Shown piece by piece: positions 28,461-37,328 of a stretch of 64,000 nucleotides of DNA (within the stretch, counting starts at the first letter, position 1; every line of letters starts with the position of its first letter). A program made the translations under genes and the position numbers. The stretch covers positions 94,827 to 158,826 of the forward strand of contig NZ_PJNW01000016.1 of assembly GCF_002844595.1 (NCBI RefSeq), read 5' to 3'. Below the pieces are notes generated by a model. That model did no database searches, was not told where the DNA came from, and saw only the letters and a program-made list of their open reading frames with translations. The stretch is from Pleomorphomonas diazotrophica. Its GTDB lineage: Bacteria > Pseudomonadota > Alphaproteobacteria > Rhizobiales > Pleomorphomonadaceae.

Positions 28461-29162
28461 TCAGTTCAGCATGTCGCCTGTAGCATCCTGGAGGTCCTGA
28501 ATCTGGCAGCTTTGTTCGCCAGTGATGCCGGTACAAACCTCGACCGAGCCCCGGTGGATCATGTCGATCGAAACGTAAAAGATGACCAGGAGGCCAACCC
28601 AGGCGATCCAGCGGAAACGGTGCAGCAGGCGAGCGATCAGCGTGGCCGCGGCGCCCATCAGCCCCACCGAAAGCAACAGGCCGATCACCAGAATACCCAC
28701 GTGGTCGCGCGCCGCACCGGCCACAGCCAGAACGTTGTCGAGCGACATGGAGACGTCGGCGAGGATGATCTGGGTGAGGGCCTGACGGAAGGTCTTGCCG
28801 GACGAGGCCGGCGTCACGTCACAGGCGGCGGAATCAAGCGCCTGCTCGGCAGCTTCCACGCCGCGCTCCTCCTCGTGTCGGCTCGACCAGATCTCGCGGA
28901 ACATCTTCCAGCAGACCCAGAGCAACAACACGCCGCCGGCCAGCGTCAGGCCAACGATGGCAAGGAGGTGGGTGGTGATGATCGCAAACAGAATGCGCAG
29001 GGCAACGGCGCCGCCGATGCCCCAGAAAATCACCTTGCGCCGTATGGTGGGATCGACGCCGGCCGCCGCCATGCCGACGACGATGGCATTGTCACCGGCC
29101 AGCACGACGTCAATGAAGATGACCTGTGCCAGCGCAGCGAGTTCAGCCGACAGAAAATCCAT
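28461..29162 (-). CDS. TerC-family membrane protein (YjbE-like)
   Basis: A 233-residue membrane protein with about seven helices. VIFIDVVLAGDNAIVVGMA and ILADVSMSLDNVLAVAGAA are the paired acidic membrane motifs of TerC proteins. Relatives are linked to Mn2+ export or metal loading of secreted enzymes. ATG at 29162 is preferred to GTG at 29171; no strong ribosome site is seen for either. The leader was examined for a yybP-ykoY riboswitch and none was recognised. It is 51 nt from the MATE gene, same strand. Confidence 0.88.
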   Translation of the reverse strand: MDFLSAELAALAQVIFIDVVLAGDNAIVVGMAAAGVDPTIRRKVIFWGIGGAVALRILFAIITTHLLAIVGLTLAGGVLLLWVCWKMFREIWSSRHEEERGVEAAEQALDSAACDVTPASSGKTFRQALTQIILADVSMSLDNVLAVAGAARDHVGILVIGLLLSVGLMGAAATLIARLLHRFRWIAWVGLLVIFYVSIDMIHRGSVEVCTGITGEQSCQIQDLQDATGDMLN

Positions 29163-29279
29163 TGAAAACACGGCGTCCGTCCCAACCCTGTTCGGCGAGA
29201 CGCCGATATCCGCCGGGCATATTCCCGGATGCCGGTGAGGTAAGGCGTTGGGGCGAGAATTTCAATGCTCGACGAGAAT

Positions 29280-29927
29280 TTAAGTCCTCGTCATTTCTAC
29301 GGACACGTCGCTGAGGAGGCCGTAGGCAACCAGCGCCGCTTCAAGCGCCGAAGGGGTGGTGAAGACAGCGGCGGCAAGACCGGCGGTGCGGGCGCCTTCC
29401 ACATTCTCCGGCATGTCGTCGGTGAAAAAACTCTCCTCCGGCCGGAAGCCCAGTCTGTCGAGGGCACGCTGAAACACCCGAGGATCCGGCTTCATCGTCG
29501 AGAAGGCGGACGAGACCAGAAAGCGGTCACCGACGAGGCGCGCCAGATCCGGGGCCAGCGTTTCGCGGTAGGCATGCACCAGTGGACCGTTGTTGGTCAG
29601 CACGCCGACCGCCATGCCCTCGGCCAGCAGCCTTTCGATGAGCGCGAGTGTGCCGGGAATGAGACGCATGCCGAGCCGGCGCGCCTCAACCCAGTCGTCG
29701 ATGGCAAGCGGGTAGCCGAGGCGATCGCGCCAGGAGGCGATGTAAAGCTCCGGCGTCGGAAAGGCGCCGCCGTCGGCGGCGGCCTCCAGCCCCTCACCCC
29801 AGATGCGTTCATTGATGAAGGCCGGATCGAGGCCGGTCACGCTGGAAAGATGGGCGATGCGATCGGGACGCGAATAGGCATAGACGACATCGTCCATGTC
29901 GAACAAGGCAAGACGAATGGGACGCAT
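29280..29927 (-). CDS. HAD-superfamily hydrolase
   Basis: A 215-residue HAD IA phosphatase. LALFDMDDVVYAYSR gives motif I DxD. VLTNNGPLVH is motif II, KPDPRVFQ supplies the Lys, and FFTDDMPENVEGAR is motif IV. The second residue pair DD after DMD is unusual compared with DxDGT. Substrate unknown. ATG at 29927 is preferred because it begins directly before the core; the frame extends to 29951. It lies between TerC and tldD, same strand. Confidence 0.85.
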   Translation of the reverse strand: MRPIRLALFDMDDVVYAYSRPDRIAHLSSVTGLDPAFINERIWGEGLEAAADGGAFPTPELYIASWRDRLGYPLAIDDWVEARRLGMRLIPGTLALIERLLAEGMAVGVLTNNGPLVHAYRETLAPDLARLVGDRFLVSSAFSTMKPDPRVFQRALDRLGFRPEESFFTDDMPENVEGARTAGLAAAVFTTPSALEAALVAYGLLSDVSVEMTRT

Positions 29928-29991
29928 ACTTCCTTCTCTTTGCGGTCGCACGCGCCGCCGAAAACCAGGGCCTTATCCGAGCCCCGCGAAA

Positions 29992-31413
29992 TCAGGTCGC
30001 GGTACCGCCGACGGTCACCTGATCGATCCTCAGCGACGGCTGGCCGACACCGACCGGCACACTCTGGCCGGCCTTGCCGCACATTCCAATACCCCGGTCG
30101 ATCTCAAGGTCGTTGCCGATCATCGACACGCGCTTCATCGCGTCGGGGCCGTTGCCGATCAGCATGGCGCCCTTGATCGGCTCGCCGACCTTGCCGTCGC
30201 GCACGCGATAGGCCTCGGTGCAGTCGAAGACGAACTTGCCGGAGGTGATGTCCACCTGCCCTCCCGAGAAGGACACGGCGTAGATGCCGTCCTTCACCGA
30301 GGCGATGATCTCCTCGCGGCTCTTGTCGCCCGCGAGCATGTAGGTGTTGGTCATGCGCGGCATCGGCACATGGGCGTAGGACTGGCGGCGCCCGTTGCCG
30401 GTGGATTTGGCCCCCATCAGGCGGGCGTTCTGGCGGTCCTGCATGTAGCCGACGAGGCGGCCATCCTCGATCAGCACCGTCTTGCCGCTCGGCGTTCCCT
30501 CATCGTCGATGGTCAGCGAGCCCCGCGCGTCCGGCAGCGTGCCGTCGTCGACGATGGTCACACCCTTCGCCGCCACCTGCTCGCCCATCAGGCCGGCAAA
30601 GGCGGAGGTCTTCTTGCGGTTGAAGTCGCCCTCAAGGCCATGCCCCACCGCCTCGTGCAGCAGCACGCCGGTCCAGCCCGGTCCGAGAACGACATCGAAG
30701 GTGCCGGCCGGTGCCGGCTTGGCCTCAAGATTGACCAAAGCCTGACGAAGGGCCTCGTCGACGGCATGCTGCCAGCGCTCGGGCGTGATGAAGCCGTCGA
30801 GCGCCAGACGGCCGCCCTCGCCGTAGGAGCCGCTTTCCTGGCGGTCGCCGCTGCCAGCAATCAGTGATACGTTGACGCGGACCAGCGGACGCACATCCCG
30901 GAGATGGACGCCGTCGGCGCGGACGATCTCGACGATCTTGTGGCTGGTGGTGATGGATGCCGTCACCTGCCGCACGCGCGGATCGCGGGCGCGCGCCCAG
31001 GCGTCTATCTCGGAGAGCAGCGCCACCTTGTCGGAGAAGGCCGGCGAGAGCAGCGGATTGACGTCGCCGTAGAGCTTGCGATTGGTCGGGCGCGGAGGCT
31101 CGGCAAGCGTGCCGGAATAGCCCATTGAGACCGCCTTCACCGCGTCGGCGGCGCGGCGCAACGCCTTCTCAGAGAGATCGTCGGCATGGGCGTAGCCGAC
31201 CGCCTCGCCGGCCACCGCCCTCAGGCCGAAGCCCTGGTTGACGTCATAGGTGGCGGTCTTGAGGCGGCCGTTGTCGAAGGTCAGCGCCTCGCCTTCCGCG
31301 CGCTCCAGATAGAGTTCGCCATCGTCGGCGCCGGCGAGTGCGTCGCGAACGAGGCGCTGCGTCGCGTCGGGATCGAGACCGGCGAGGGCGAGAAGATCAT
31401 GGCGTTCGGTCAT
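29992..31413 (-). CDS. tldD: Metalloprotease TldD
   Basis: A 473-residue catalytic subunit of the TldD/PmbA protease. The zinc motif HEAVGHGLEGD (HExxxH) lies near residue 250. GFGLRAVAGEAVGYAHADDL, TNTYMLAGDKSREEII and the Cys-containing GIGMCGKAGQSVPVGVGQP near the C-terminus are conserved. It would act with PmbA at 21197-22540. There is no peptide-antibiotic cluster around it, so a housekeeping proteolytic role is likely. A perfect GAGGATC/GATCCTC palindrome lies 24 nt upstream of its start. Confidence 0.95.
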   Translation of the reverse strand: MTERHDLLALAGLDPDATQRLVRDALAGADDGELYLERAEGEALTFDNGRLKTATYDVNQGFGLRAVAGEAVGYAHADDLSEKALRRAADAVKAVSMGYSGTLAEPPRPTNRKLYGDVNPLLSPAFSDKVALLSEIDAWARARDPRVRQVTASITTSHKIVEIVRADGVHLRDVRPLVRVNVSLIAGSGDRQESGSYGEGGRLALDGFITPERWQHAVDEALRQALVNLEAKPAPAGTFDVVLGPGWTGVLLHEAVGHGLEGDFNRKKTSAFAGLMGEQVAAKGVTIVDDGTLPDARGSLTIDDEGTPSGKTVLIEDGRLVGYMQDRQNARLMGAKSTGNGRRQSYAHVPMPRMTNTYMLAGDKSREEIIASVKDGIYAVSFSGGQVDITSGKFVFDCTEAYRVRDGKVGEPIKGAMLIGNGPDAMKRVSMIGNDLEIDRGIGMCGKAGQSVPVGVGQPSLRIDQVTVGGTAT

Positions 31414-31436
31414 CGGCGGCGGCGTCCCATGGTGAG

Positions 31437-31485
31437 GAGGATCGGATCCTCATAAATGCAAACGTCCGGATATTTTGTCCGGACG
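31437..31485. repeat. Two palindromes between ialB and tldD
   Basis: 31437-31451 is a 15-nt perfect palindrome, GAGGATC-G-GATCCTC. 31463-31485 is a hairpin, CGTCCGGA-TATTTTG-TCCGGACG. The second lies downstream of ialB and could be its terminator on the minus strand, where TTTGCATTT follows. The first lies 24 nt upstream of tldD and could be an operator. Confidence 0.45.
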
Positions 31486-31529
31486 CGCAACATGTCGTGT
31501 TTCCGGCTGGGCCGTACAAGTGCGGCCGC

Positions 31530-32060
31530 TCACGGCAGGGCGTCGAAGCCTTCCTTGAAGCCCTTCAGCGAGATCGGAATGCCGATACCGTCCTCGGGCG
31601 AATCGTAGATGATGAACAGCGCCTTGCCGCCACCTTCGAGCTGGCCGATCAGGTCGTCCTGCAACACCACCTCGGCGTAGCAGCCGCGCGCCCGGCAACG
31701 GACGAAACCGACGCGGCCGATGTCCTTGTCGTCGATGCGGAGGCCGAGGCCGGCCATCAGGTAGACGCCGAGCGGCGCCAGCACGCGCATGATCCTGGCC
31801 TTCTTGTCGACCGTCTTCACGATCAGCACGGACAGGCCGATGTTGTCGCGATCCTCGGCGGTGACGTTCTGCACCATGGCGCATTGCTTGTCGCGGGCGC
31901 CCACCGGCTGGTCGCAGCGGATCTGCCAGTCGCCGTGCACGGATTCCACCTTGCCGTCGACGAACTCCTGCGCTGCCGCCGAAGAGAGCGTCGCCGGCAA
32001 CGAGCCCAGGGCGAGCAGAACGGAAAGGCAGGCGGAAAGAACGGTCCTCATGACGGTCAT
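31530..32060 (-). CDS. Invasion-associated locus B (IalB) family protein
   Basis: A 176-residue secreted protein. The signal peptide is MRTVLSACLSVLLALGSLP to SSAAAQ. The mature part has VHGDWQIRCDQP, KQCAMVQ, LGVYLMAGLGLRIDD and VRCRARGCYAEVVL, with paired Cys typical of the IalB fold. Named from Bartonella, where it affects erythrocyte invasion, but widespread in non-pathogenic alphaproteobacteria with unknown function. ATG at 32060 has AGAGGA 5 nt upstream; ATG at 32051 is a close second. Confidence 0.87.
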   Translation of the reverse strand: MTVMRTVLSACLSVLLALGSLPATLSSAAAQEFVDGKVESVHGDWQIRCDQPVGARDKQCAMVQNVTAEDRDNIGLSVLIVKTVDKKARIMRVLAPLGVYLMAGLGLRIDDKDIGRVGFVRCRARGCYAEVVLQDDLIGQLEGGGKALFIIYDSPEDGIGIPISLKGFKEGFDALP

Positions 32061-32154
32061 GATCCTCTCGTCAACGTCCCAGAACCCCAGAGGCCAGCGA
32101 CGAATCGCCGACCGGTCCTTATTCCCACACTTGCGGCGGCGCGAAAAGATCGGC

Positions 32155-35145
32155 TCAGGCAGCCGGCGGCCCGGCCGTCGCTTCGCCGACCGGAATGGCC
32201 GTGGCGCCCGGCACCCGATCGGGCACGCGTAGCGGGGCGTCGGGCACGGCGGCAACCGGCGCCACCTTGGCCACCGCCTTCTTTGCCTTCTCCATCAGCT
32301 TGCGCACCTCATCGGCGCTCATCGGCGATCCGAACAGGTAGCCTTCGAGATAGTCGGCACCGAGGTTGGCGACCTCATCGAGATCGATGGCGCGATCGAC
32401 ACCCTCCACCACCAGCTCCAGCTCAAGATCGTGCGCCAGCGAAGCGATGGTTTTGAGGAGCGCCTGCCGGTGACGGCCGGAACTCCGCAAGACGTTCTGG
32501 TCGACCTTGAGCGTGCCGGGCGGCAGCCGCTGCAAATAGCTCAACGAGGAGAAGCCCATGCCGAACTCGTCAACGGCAAAGCCGGCGCCGAGCTCCTTCA
32601 GCTTCATCAGCATCTGCAACGAGAACTCCGGGCTCTCCATCAAGAGGCTCTCGGAGAACTCGAGGTGCAGCACGTCGCGCGGCAGGCCGGTGCGCGACAG
32701 GATGGCCTTGACGTCGTTCAGGAGCTCGTGCCGGAGCACCTGCCGGTTGGACAGGTTCACCGACATGGTCAGCGTGTCACCGAAGGGCAGATGGTCGCGC
32801 CAGTCGGCGAGCTGCCGGGCCGCCCGGTCGAGCAGGAACATGCCGAGTTGCATCACCAGGCCGGAGCGTACGGCGATCGGCATGAACTCGGCCGGCGGGA
32901 TCGACCCTTTGCGCGGGTGGTTCCAGCGCAGTATCGCCTCGAAGCCGGCCACCGACCGGTCACCGGCCCGGATGACCGGCTGGTAGAGCACCGTGAGCTC
33001 GCCCTTTTCGATGGCGCCACGCAGGTCCTGCTCCAGCGAGGTGAGATCGGCCGACATGATGCGCAGCGCCGGCCGGAAAGTCTCGATACGGTCGCCGCCG
33101 AGCTTCTTGGCGAAGGCGAGCGCGATCTCGGCATCCTGCACCAGCGTCCGTGCCTCCTTGTCGTCGGTATCGGGCACGGCGATGCCGATCGAGGCGGTGA
33201 GGAACACTTCCTTTTCGCCAACGACGATCGGCGCACGCACCGCCCGCTTGACGGTGTCGGCGAAGGCGGCGAGCCGGTCCGAAGCCTGTTCGGACACCAG
33301 CACGATGCCGAAGCGGTCGCCTTCGAGGCGCGACAGCGTGTCGAGCGGCTTGATGAGGCGGCCGAGCCGGCGGGCCAGCGTCAGCAGAATGGTGTCGCCC
33401 ACCGACAGGCCGAGCGTCTCATTCACCTGCCGGAAGCGGTCGAGATCGACGAGGAACACTGCCGGCCGGCGCTGGTTGTCCACCTTGGCGCGGGCAAGGT
33501 CGGAGGCGAGACGATCGAGATAAAGCTCGCGGTTCGGCAGCGAGGTGAGGTTGTCGTGGATGGCGTCGGACAGCAGCCGTTCCTGGGCCAGTTTCATGTC
33601 GGTGATGTCGAGCAGCGTGCCGACGCAGCGGATGACCTCGCCGTCCGACCCGAGGATGGGACGGGCTCGCAGGCGGAACCACTGATAATGGCCATCCTGG
33701 GCGCGCATTCGGAAGGTCTGGCTGAGGCGGCCCTTGCGCGTTTCGACCACGGCGTCGAGCGTTGCCTTGAACCGCTCCCGGTCCTGCGGATGCAGGTAGT
33801 CGAGCCAGTCGCGTGCCGGCCCTTCGAGGCGGCCGCGCTTGAGACCGAGGCTTTCCTCGGCCTCGGCCGAAGTGACGATCTGGTCCGCGAGCACGTCCCA
33901 GTCCCAGATCATGTCGCCGGATCCGGTGAGCGCCAGCGCCTTGCGCTCGCTGTCGTCCACCTGCCCTTGCGTGATGGCGCCGCCGGCAAAGGCATGCTGC
34001 ATGACCGTGAAGCCAAGCAGCAGGACGACCAGCACCAGACCGCCGGCCAGCGCCGGCTGGGCGAGATCGCTGACGAGGCGGCCGGAGACGGCAAGGCCCG
34101 TGCCGGCCAGCCAGGCCAGGAACACCAGCCAGGTCGGCACCAGCATGATCGCCCGGTCGTAGCCGCGCAGCGCCAGCGCCACGATCAGCACGAAGCCGAC
34201 GCCGCCGAGGGCGGCCAGCGCCATGCGCGCGATGCCGGCGGTGATCGAGGGATCATAGAGGGCGAGTGCGAACAGGCCGGTCAGCGCCAGAAGCGTGATC
34301 AGCATCACGTGGCTGTAGCGCACGTGCCAGCGGTTGAGATTGAGATAGGCGTAGAGGAAGATCACCATCGTCACGGCGATCATCACCTCCGAGCCGGCGC
34401 GGTAGAGCTGGTCGGTTCCCGAGCCGACGGCAAACACCTTGTTCCAGAAGCCGAAGTCGATGCAGAGATAGGCGAGTACCGCCCAGGCCAGCGCCGCCGT
34501 GGCCGGAAACATCATCGATCCCTTGACCACGAACAGAATGGTCAGGAACAGCGCCAGAAGGCCGGAGATGCCGAGCACGATGCCGCGGTAGAGCGTATAG
34601 GCGTTGACGCTGTCCTTGTAGGCATTGGGCTCCCAGAGGCCGATCTGCGGCAGATCGCGCGTCCGGAGTTCGACGACGAAAGTCACTACCGTGCCGGGAT
34701 CGAGCGTCACCAGGAAGACGTCGGAATCCTGGCTGGTCTGCCGCTCGGGAGCGAAGCCGGAACTCGGCGTGATCGCAGCGATGCGCGAGGCGCCGAGGTC
34801 GGGCCACATGACGCGCGAGCCGACCAGATGGAAATGCGGCGCGACGATCAATCGGTCGAGCTGCAGATCCGACTGGTTGGATAGAGAGAACACCACCCAG
34901 GACGGATTGGAATCGATGCCCTTGGCGCGCACCTCGATGCGCCTTACGACACCGTCTGGACCGGGCGCCGTCGAAACCTGGATCGAGTTGCCGGCGTCAC
35001 GTCGGTACTCGACGGCGTGGGTGAGATCGAGGGCCTTGACGTCGGGTTCGACCAGGATGGGCTCGGCGGCCAGCGCGACATGCGGGGCGAGGCCGGCGGC
35101 GAACACCAGCAGGAACAAGGCGACGACGGCGCGGACGAAGGCCAA
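32155..35145 (-). CDS. 7TM-PAS-GGDEF-EAL membrane protein, cyclic-di-GMP motifs degenerate
   Basis: About 996 residues. A signal peptide (VVALFLLVFAAGLAP) leads to a periplasmic beta domain near 30-190 like 7TMR-DISMED. Seven helices span about 195-390. A PAS domain is near 405-515 (MIWDWDV, QWFRLRARP, GTLLDITDMK). The GGDEF domain near 520-690 has RLEGDRFGIV in place of GGDEF, so cyclase activity is doubtful. The EAL domain near 715-965 has FEAILRW, DEFGMGFSS for DDFGTG, and VEGV and LEGYLFG for xQGYLF. TTG at 35145 (GGAG 7 nt before) or GTG at 35151 begins the signal peptide; the open frame reaches 35358 inside the GNAT gene. Confidence 0.85.
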   Translation of the reverse strand: MAFVRAVVALFLLVFAAGLAPHVALAAEPILVEPDVKALDLTHAVEYRRDAGNSIQVSTAPGPDGVVRRIEVRAKGIDSNPSWVVFSLSNQSDLQLDRLIVAPHFHLVGSRVMWPDLGASRIAAITPSSGFAPERQTSQDSDVFLVTLDPGTVVTFVVELRTRDLPQIGLWEPNAYKDSVNAYTLYRGIVLGISGLLALFLTILFVVKGSMMFPATAALAWAVLAYLCIDFGFWNKVFAVGSGTDQLYRAGSEVMIAVTMVIFLYAYLNLNRWHVRYSHVMLITLLALTGLFALALYDPSITAGIARMALAALGGVGFVLIVALALRGYDRAIMLVPTWLVFLAWLAGTGLAVSGRLVSDLAQPALAGGLVLVVLLLGFTVMQHAFAGGAITQGQVDDSERKALALTGSGDMIWDWDVLADQIVTSAEAEESLGLKRGRLEGPARDWLDYLHPQDRERFKATLDAVVETRKGRLSQTFRMRAQDGHYQWFRLRARPILGSDGEVIRCVGTLLDITDMKLAQERLLSDAIHDNLTSLPNRELYLDRLASDLARAKVDNQRRPAVFLVDLDRFRQVNETLGLSVGDTILLTLARRLGRLIKPLDTLSRLEGDRFGIVLVSEQASDRLAAFADTVKRAVRAPIVVGEKEVFLTASIGIAVPDTDDKEARTLVQDAEIALAFAKKLGGDRIETFRPALRIMSADLTSLEQDLRGAIEKGELTVLYQPVIRAGDRSVAGFEAILRWNHPRKGSIPPAEFMPIAVRSGLVMQLGMFLLDRAARQLADWRDHLPFGDTLTMSVNLSNRQVLRHELLNDVKAILSRTGLPRDVLHLEFSESLLMESPEFSLQMLMKLKELGAGFAVDEFGMGFSSLSYLQRLPPGTLKVDQNVLRSSGRHRQALLKTIASLAHDLELELVVEGVDRAIDLDEVANLGADYLEGYLFGSPMSADEVRKLMEKAKKAVAKVAPVAAVPDAPLRVPDRVPGATAIPVGEATAGPPAA

Positions 35146-35335
35146 GGACACTCTCCAGCTCGACTGGCGAACATTCGGTTTCGTGGACCGCGCCGGACAC
35201 GCGGCAGCTTTGTCAGGGTGCGGGGAAGCTGCGACAGCGCCCGCCGGAAATCCTTTGCGCGGCTTCCTCAGAAAGCGCGTCCGGAGAGATATAGCCGAGG
35301 ACGACGGCCATGCAAACCGCCCGTTCGGCGGCCCG

Positions 35336-35923
35336 TCAGGCGGCACCGTCGTCATCAACCATCCGCGACAGCAACACGTGATCCTGCCAGCGTCCGTCGA
35401 TCAGGAGATAGCGCCGTGCATAGCCTTCGCGAACGAATCCGGCTTTTTCGAGAAGGCCGAGGGAGCGGTCGTTGCCGGGGATGCAGGCAGCTTCGACCCG
35501 ATGGAGCCGAAGGTCGCCGAAGGCGAACTCCAGGACGAGGTTTACCGCCCGGCGCATGTAGCCATGGCCGGCGTGGCGCACGCTCATCCAGTAGCCGAGG
35601 CTGCAACTCTGCGCGACACCACGGCGGATGTTGGACAGCGTGACGCCACCGAGCAGGGCGTCGTCCTCGCGGCGGAAGATCAGGAAGGCAAAGCCGGTCT
35701 GTTCGGCCGCCTCGCGCTGGACACGGCGGACGCGGCGCTTAAAGGCGGCGCGCGTCAGGTCGTCGGCCGACCATGTCGGCTCCCAGGGCCTCAGAAAAGC
35801 GCGACTCTCGGAGCGCTCCCGCACCCAGGCGACATAGTCGGACACCGCCGGCAGGCGCAGGGAGACGGCGTCGTCCGCCAGCACCGGAAGAGTTCCGGAG
35901 GCCACGACGCCGAAAAACGTCAT
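35336..35923 (-). CDS. GNAT acetyltransferase, RimJ/RimL type
   Basis: A 195-residue N-acetyltransferase. YWMSVRHAGHGYMRRAVNLVLEFAF gives the acetyl-CoA loop (R/QxxGxG/A in the form RHAGHGYM). LHRVEAACIPGNDRSLGLLEKAGFVREGYARRYL is the RimJ/L signature in its order. The likely role is N-terminal acetylation of a ribosomal protein or of a small-molecule amine. Its ATG overlaps the M16 peptidase stop (ATGA). Confidence 0.9.
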   Translation of the reverse strand: MTFFGVVASGTLPVLADDAVSLRLPAVSDYVAWVRERSESRAFLRPWEPTWSADDLTRAAFKRRVRRVQREAAEQTGFAFLIFRREDDALLGGVTLSNIRRGVAQSCSLGYWMSVRHAGHGYMRRAVNLVLEFAFGDLRLHRVEAACIPGNDRSLGLLEKAGFVREGYARRYLLIDGRWQDHVLLSRMVDDDGAA

Positions 35924-37200
35924 GCTGCGCTCGCCTTGGCCGAAATCACACTGCCGGCGATGGAGCCGACCGAGGGAACCTTGCTGATCGGGCCGATGGC
36001 GGCGAGCGTCGGGTTGGGCGCGACGGCGATCTTTTCAAGGAACTCGCAGACCTTCTGCGGCGTCACCGCGTTGATGCGGGTAACCAGTTCGTCGAGCGGC
36101 AGCGTACGGCCATGGAACATGATGTGGCGGGCGATCTGGCCCGCCCGGGCCACCGGGCTTTCGAGCGCCATCAGCAAGCCGGCGCGAAGCTGCGACTGGG
36201 CGCGCTTCACTTCCGTTTCGGTGACGGCCGTAGAGGCCCGGGCGATTTCGTTCATGGTCTCCTCGACCACCGCGCCGGCGTCGCGTTCACCGGTCGCCGC
36301 CGATATGCCGAAGATGCCAGCGTCCTCGAAGCCCCAGTGGAAGGCGTAGATGGAGTAGCAGAGACCGCGCTTCTCGCGAATTTCCTGGAAGAGGCGCGAC
36401 GACATGCCGCCGCCCAGGATCGACGAGGCGATCTGGGCGGTGATGTAGTCGTCATCGCCGTAGGCGATGCCCGGGAAGCCAAGCACCACCTGCGCCTCCA
36501 TCAGGTCGCGCTCCTCGCGCGCCTCGCCACCGACATAGAGCGCCCGTTCGGGGACGATCGACTCCGCCTCGCCGAAATGCTGGAATTTGCGGCGCGCCAT
36601 GCGCACGAGTTCGCGATGTTGCAGCTTGCCGGCGGCGGCGATCACCGTGCGACCGCCCGTATAGTGGCGATTGAGATAGCCACGAAGGGCATCGTCGGAG
36701 AAGCTTTTCACCGTTTCGATCGAGCCAAGGATCGGCCGACCGATTGCCTGCCCCGGAAAGGCGGCCTGCTGGAACATGTCGAAGACGAAATCTTCCGGCG
36801 CGTCGAGGGCGGCGCCGATCTCCTGGCCGATGACGTGTTTCTCGCGATCGAGTTCGTCGGGGTCGAAGAGGGAGTTCTGCAGAATGTCGGAGAGGATGTC
36901 GAGGGCGAGCGGCACGTCGCCGGCCAAGACGCGGGCGTAGTAGCTGGTGCTTTCAATCGAGGTGGCGGCGTTCACTTCGCCGCCGACATTCTCGATTTCC
37001 TCGGCTATGTCCTTGGCAGATCGCTTCTTGGTGCCTTTGAAGGCCATGTGCTCGAGAAGATGGGAGATACCGTTCTCGTCCGCCGCCTCCGATCGTGATC
37101 CGGCCGCCACCCAGACGCCCAGCGCCGCCGATGCCAGATGCGGCATGGAATGGGTGACGACGGTGATGCCGTTTTCCAACTTGGTTACTTCGACGGCCAT
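35920..37200 (-). CDS. M16-family zinc peptidase (processing-protease-like)
   Basis: A 426-residue inverzincin. The inverted zinc motif HLLEH is at residues 47-51 (ISHLLEHMAFKGT), with the third ligand Glu about 75 residues on (ENVGGEVNAAT region precedes it). RPILGSIETVKSF and VGGEAREERDLMEAQVVLGFPG are typical of mitochondrial-processing-peptidase-like bacterial enzymes. No signal peptide. Usually it lies beside thrC in alphaproteobacteria, as here (thrC is just upstream on the same strand), followed by a GNAT gene with which it overlaps. Confidence 0.93.
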   Translation of the reverse strand: MAVEVTKLENGITVVTHSMPHLASAALGVWVAAGSRSEAADENGISHLLEHMAFKGTKKRSAKDIAEEIENVGGEVNAATSIESTSYYARVLAGDVPLALDILSDILQNSLFDPDELDREKHVIGQEIGAALDAPEDFVFDMFQQAAFPGQAIGRPILGSIETVKSFSDDALRGYLNRHYTGGRTVIAAAGKLQHRELVRMARRKFQHFGEAESIVPERALYVGGEAREERDLMEAQVVLGFPGIAYGDDDYITAQIASSILGGGMSSRLFQEIREKRGLCYSIYAFHWGFEDAGIFGISAATGERDAGAVVEETMNEIARASTAVTETEVKRAQSQLRAGLLMALESPVARAGQIARHIMFHGRTLPLDELVTRINAVTPQKVCEFLEKIAVAPNPTLAAIGPISKVPSVGSIAGSVISAKASAA

Positions 37201-37328
37201 CCGACCAATTCCTCCCTAGAAGGTCAGCTTTTGTAGCAAACTCTGCATGGAACGACGCGCCACTCAACACAAAGTTTCACAAGCCCCTTCACTTTTGCCG
37301 GCGTAACCCCTCCCACCGGGCAGTACGC

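Noticed and set aside
29172-29279. yybP-ykoY (manganese) riboswitch in front of the TerC gene.
   Set aside because: TerC genes often have one, but the conserved core elements of that RNA are not seen in this leader.
32431-34884. 817-codon plus-strand frame opposite the GGDEF-EAL gene.
   Set aside because: Antisense shadow caused by high GC; composition Arg/His/Gln-rich and no domain.
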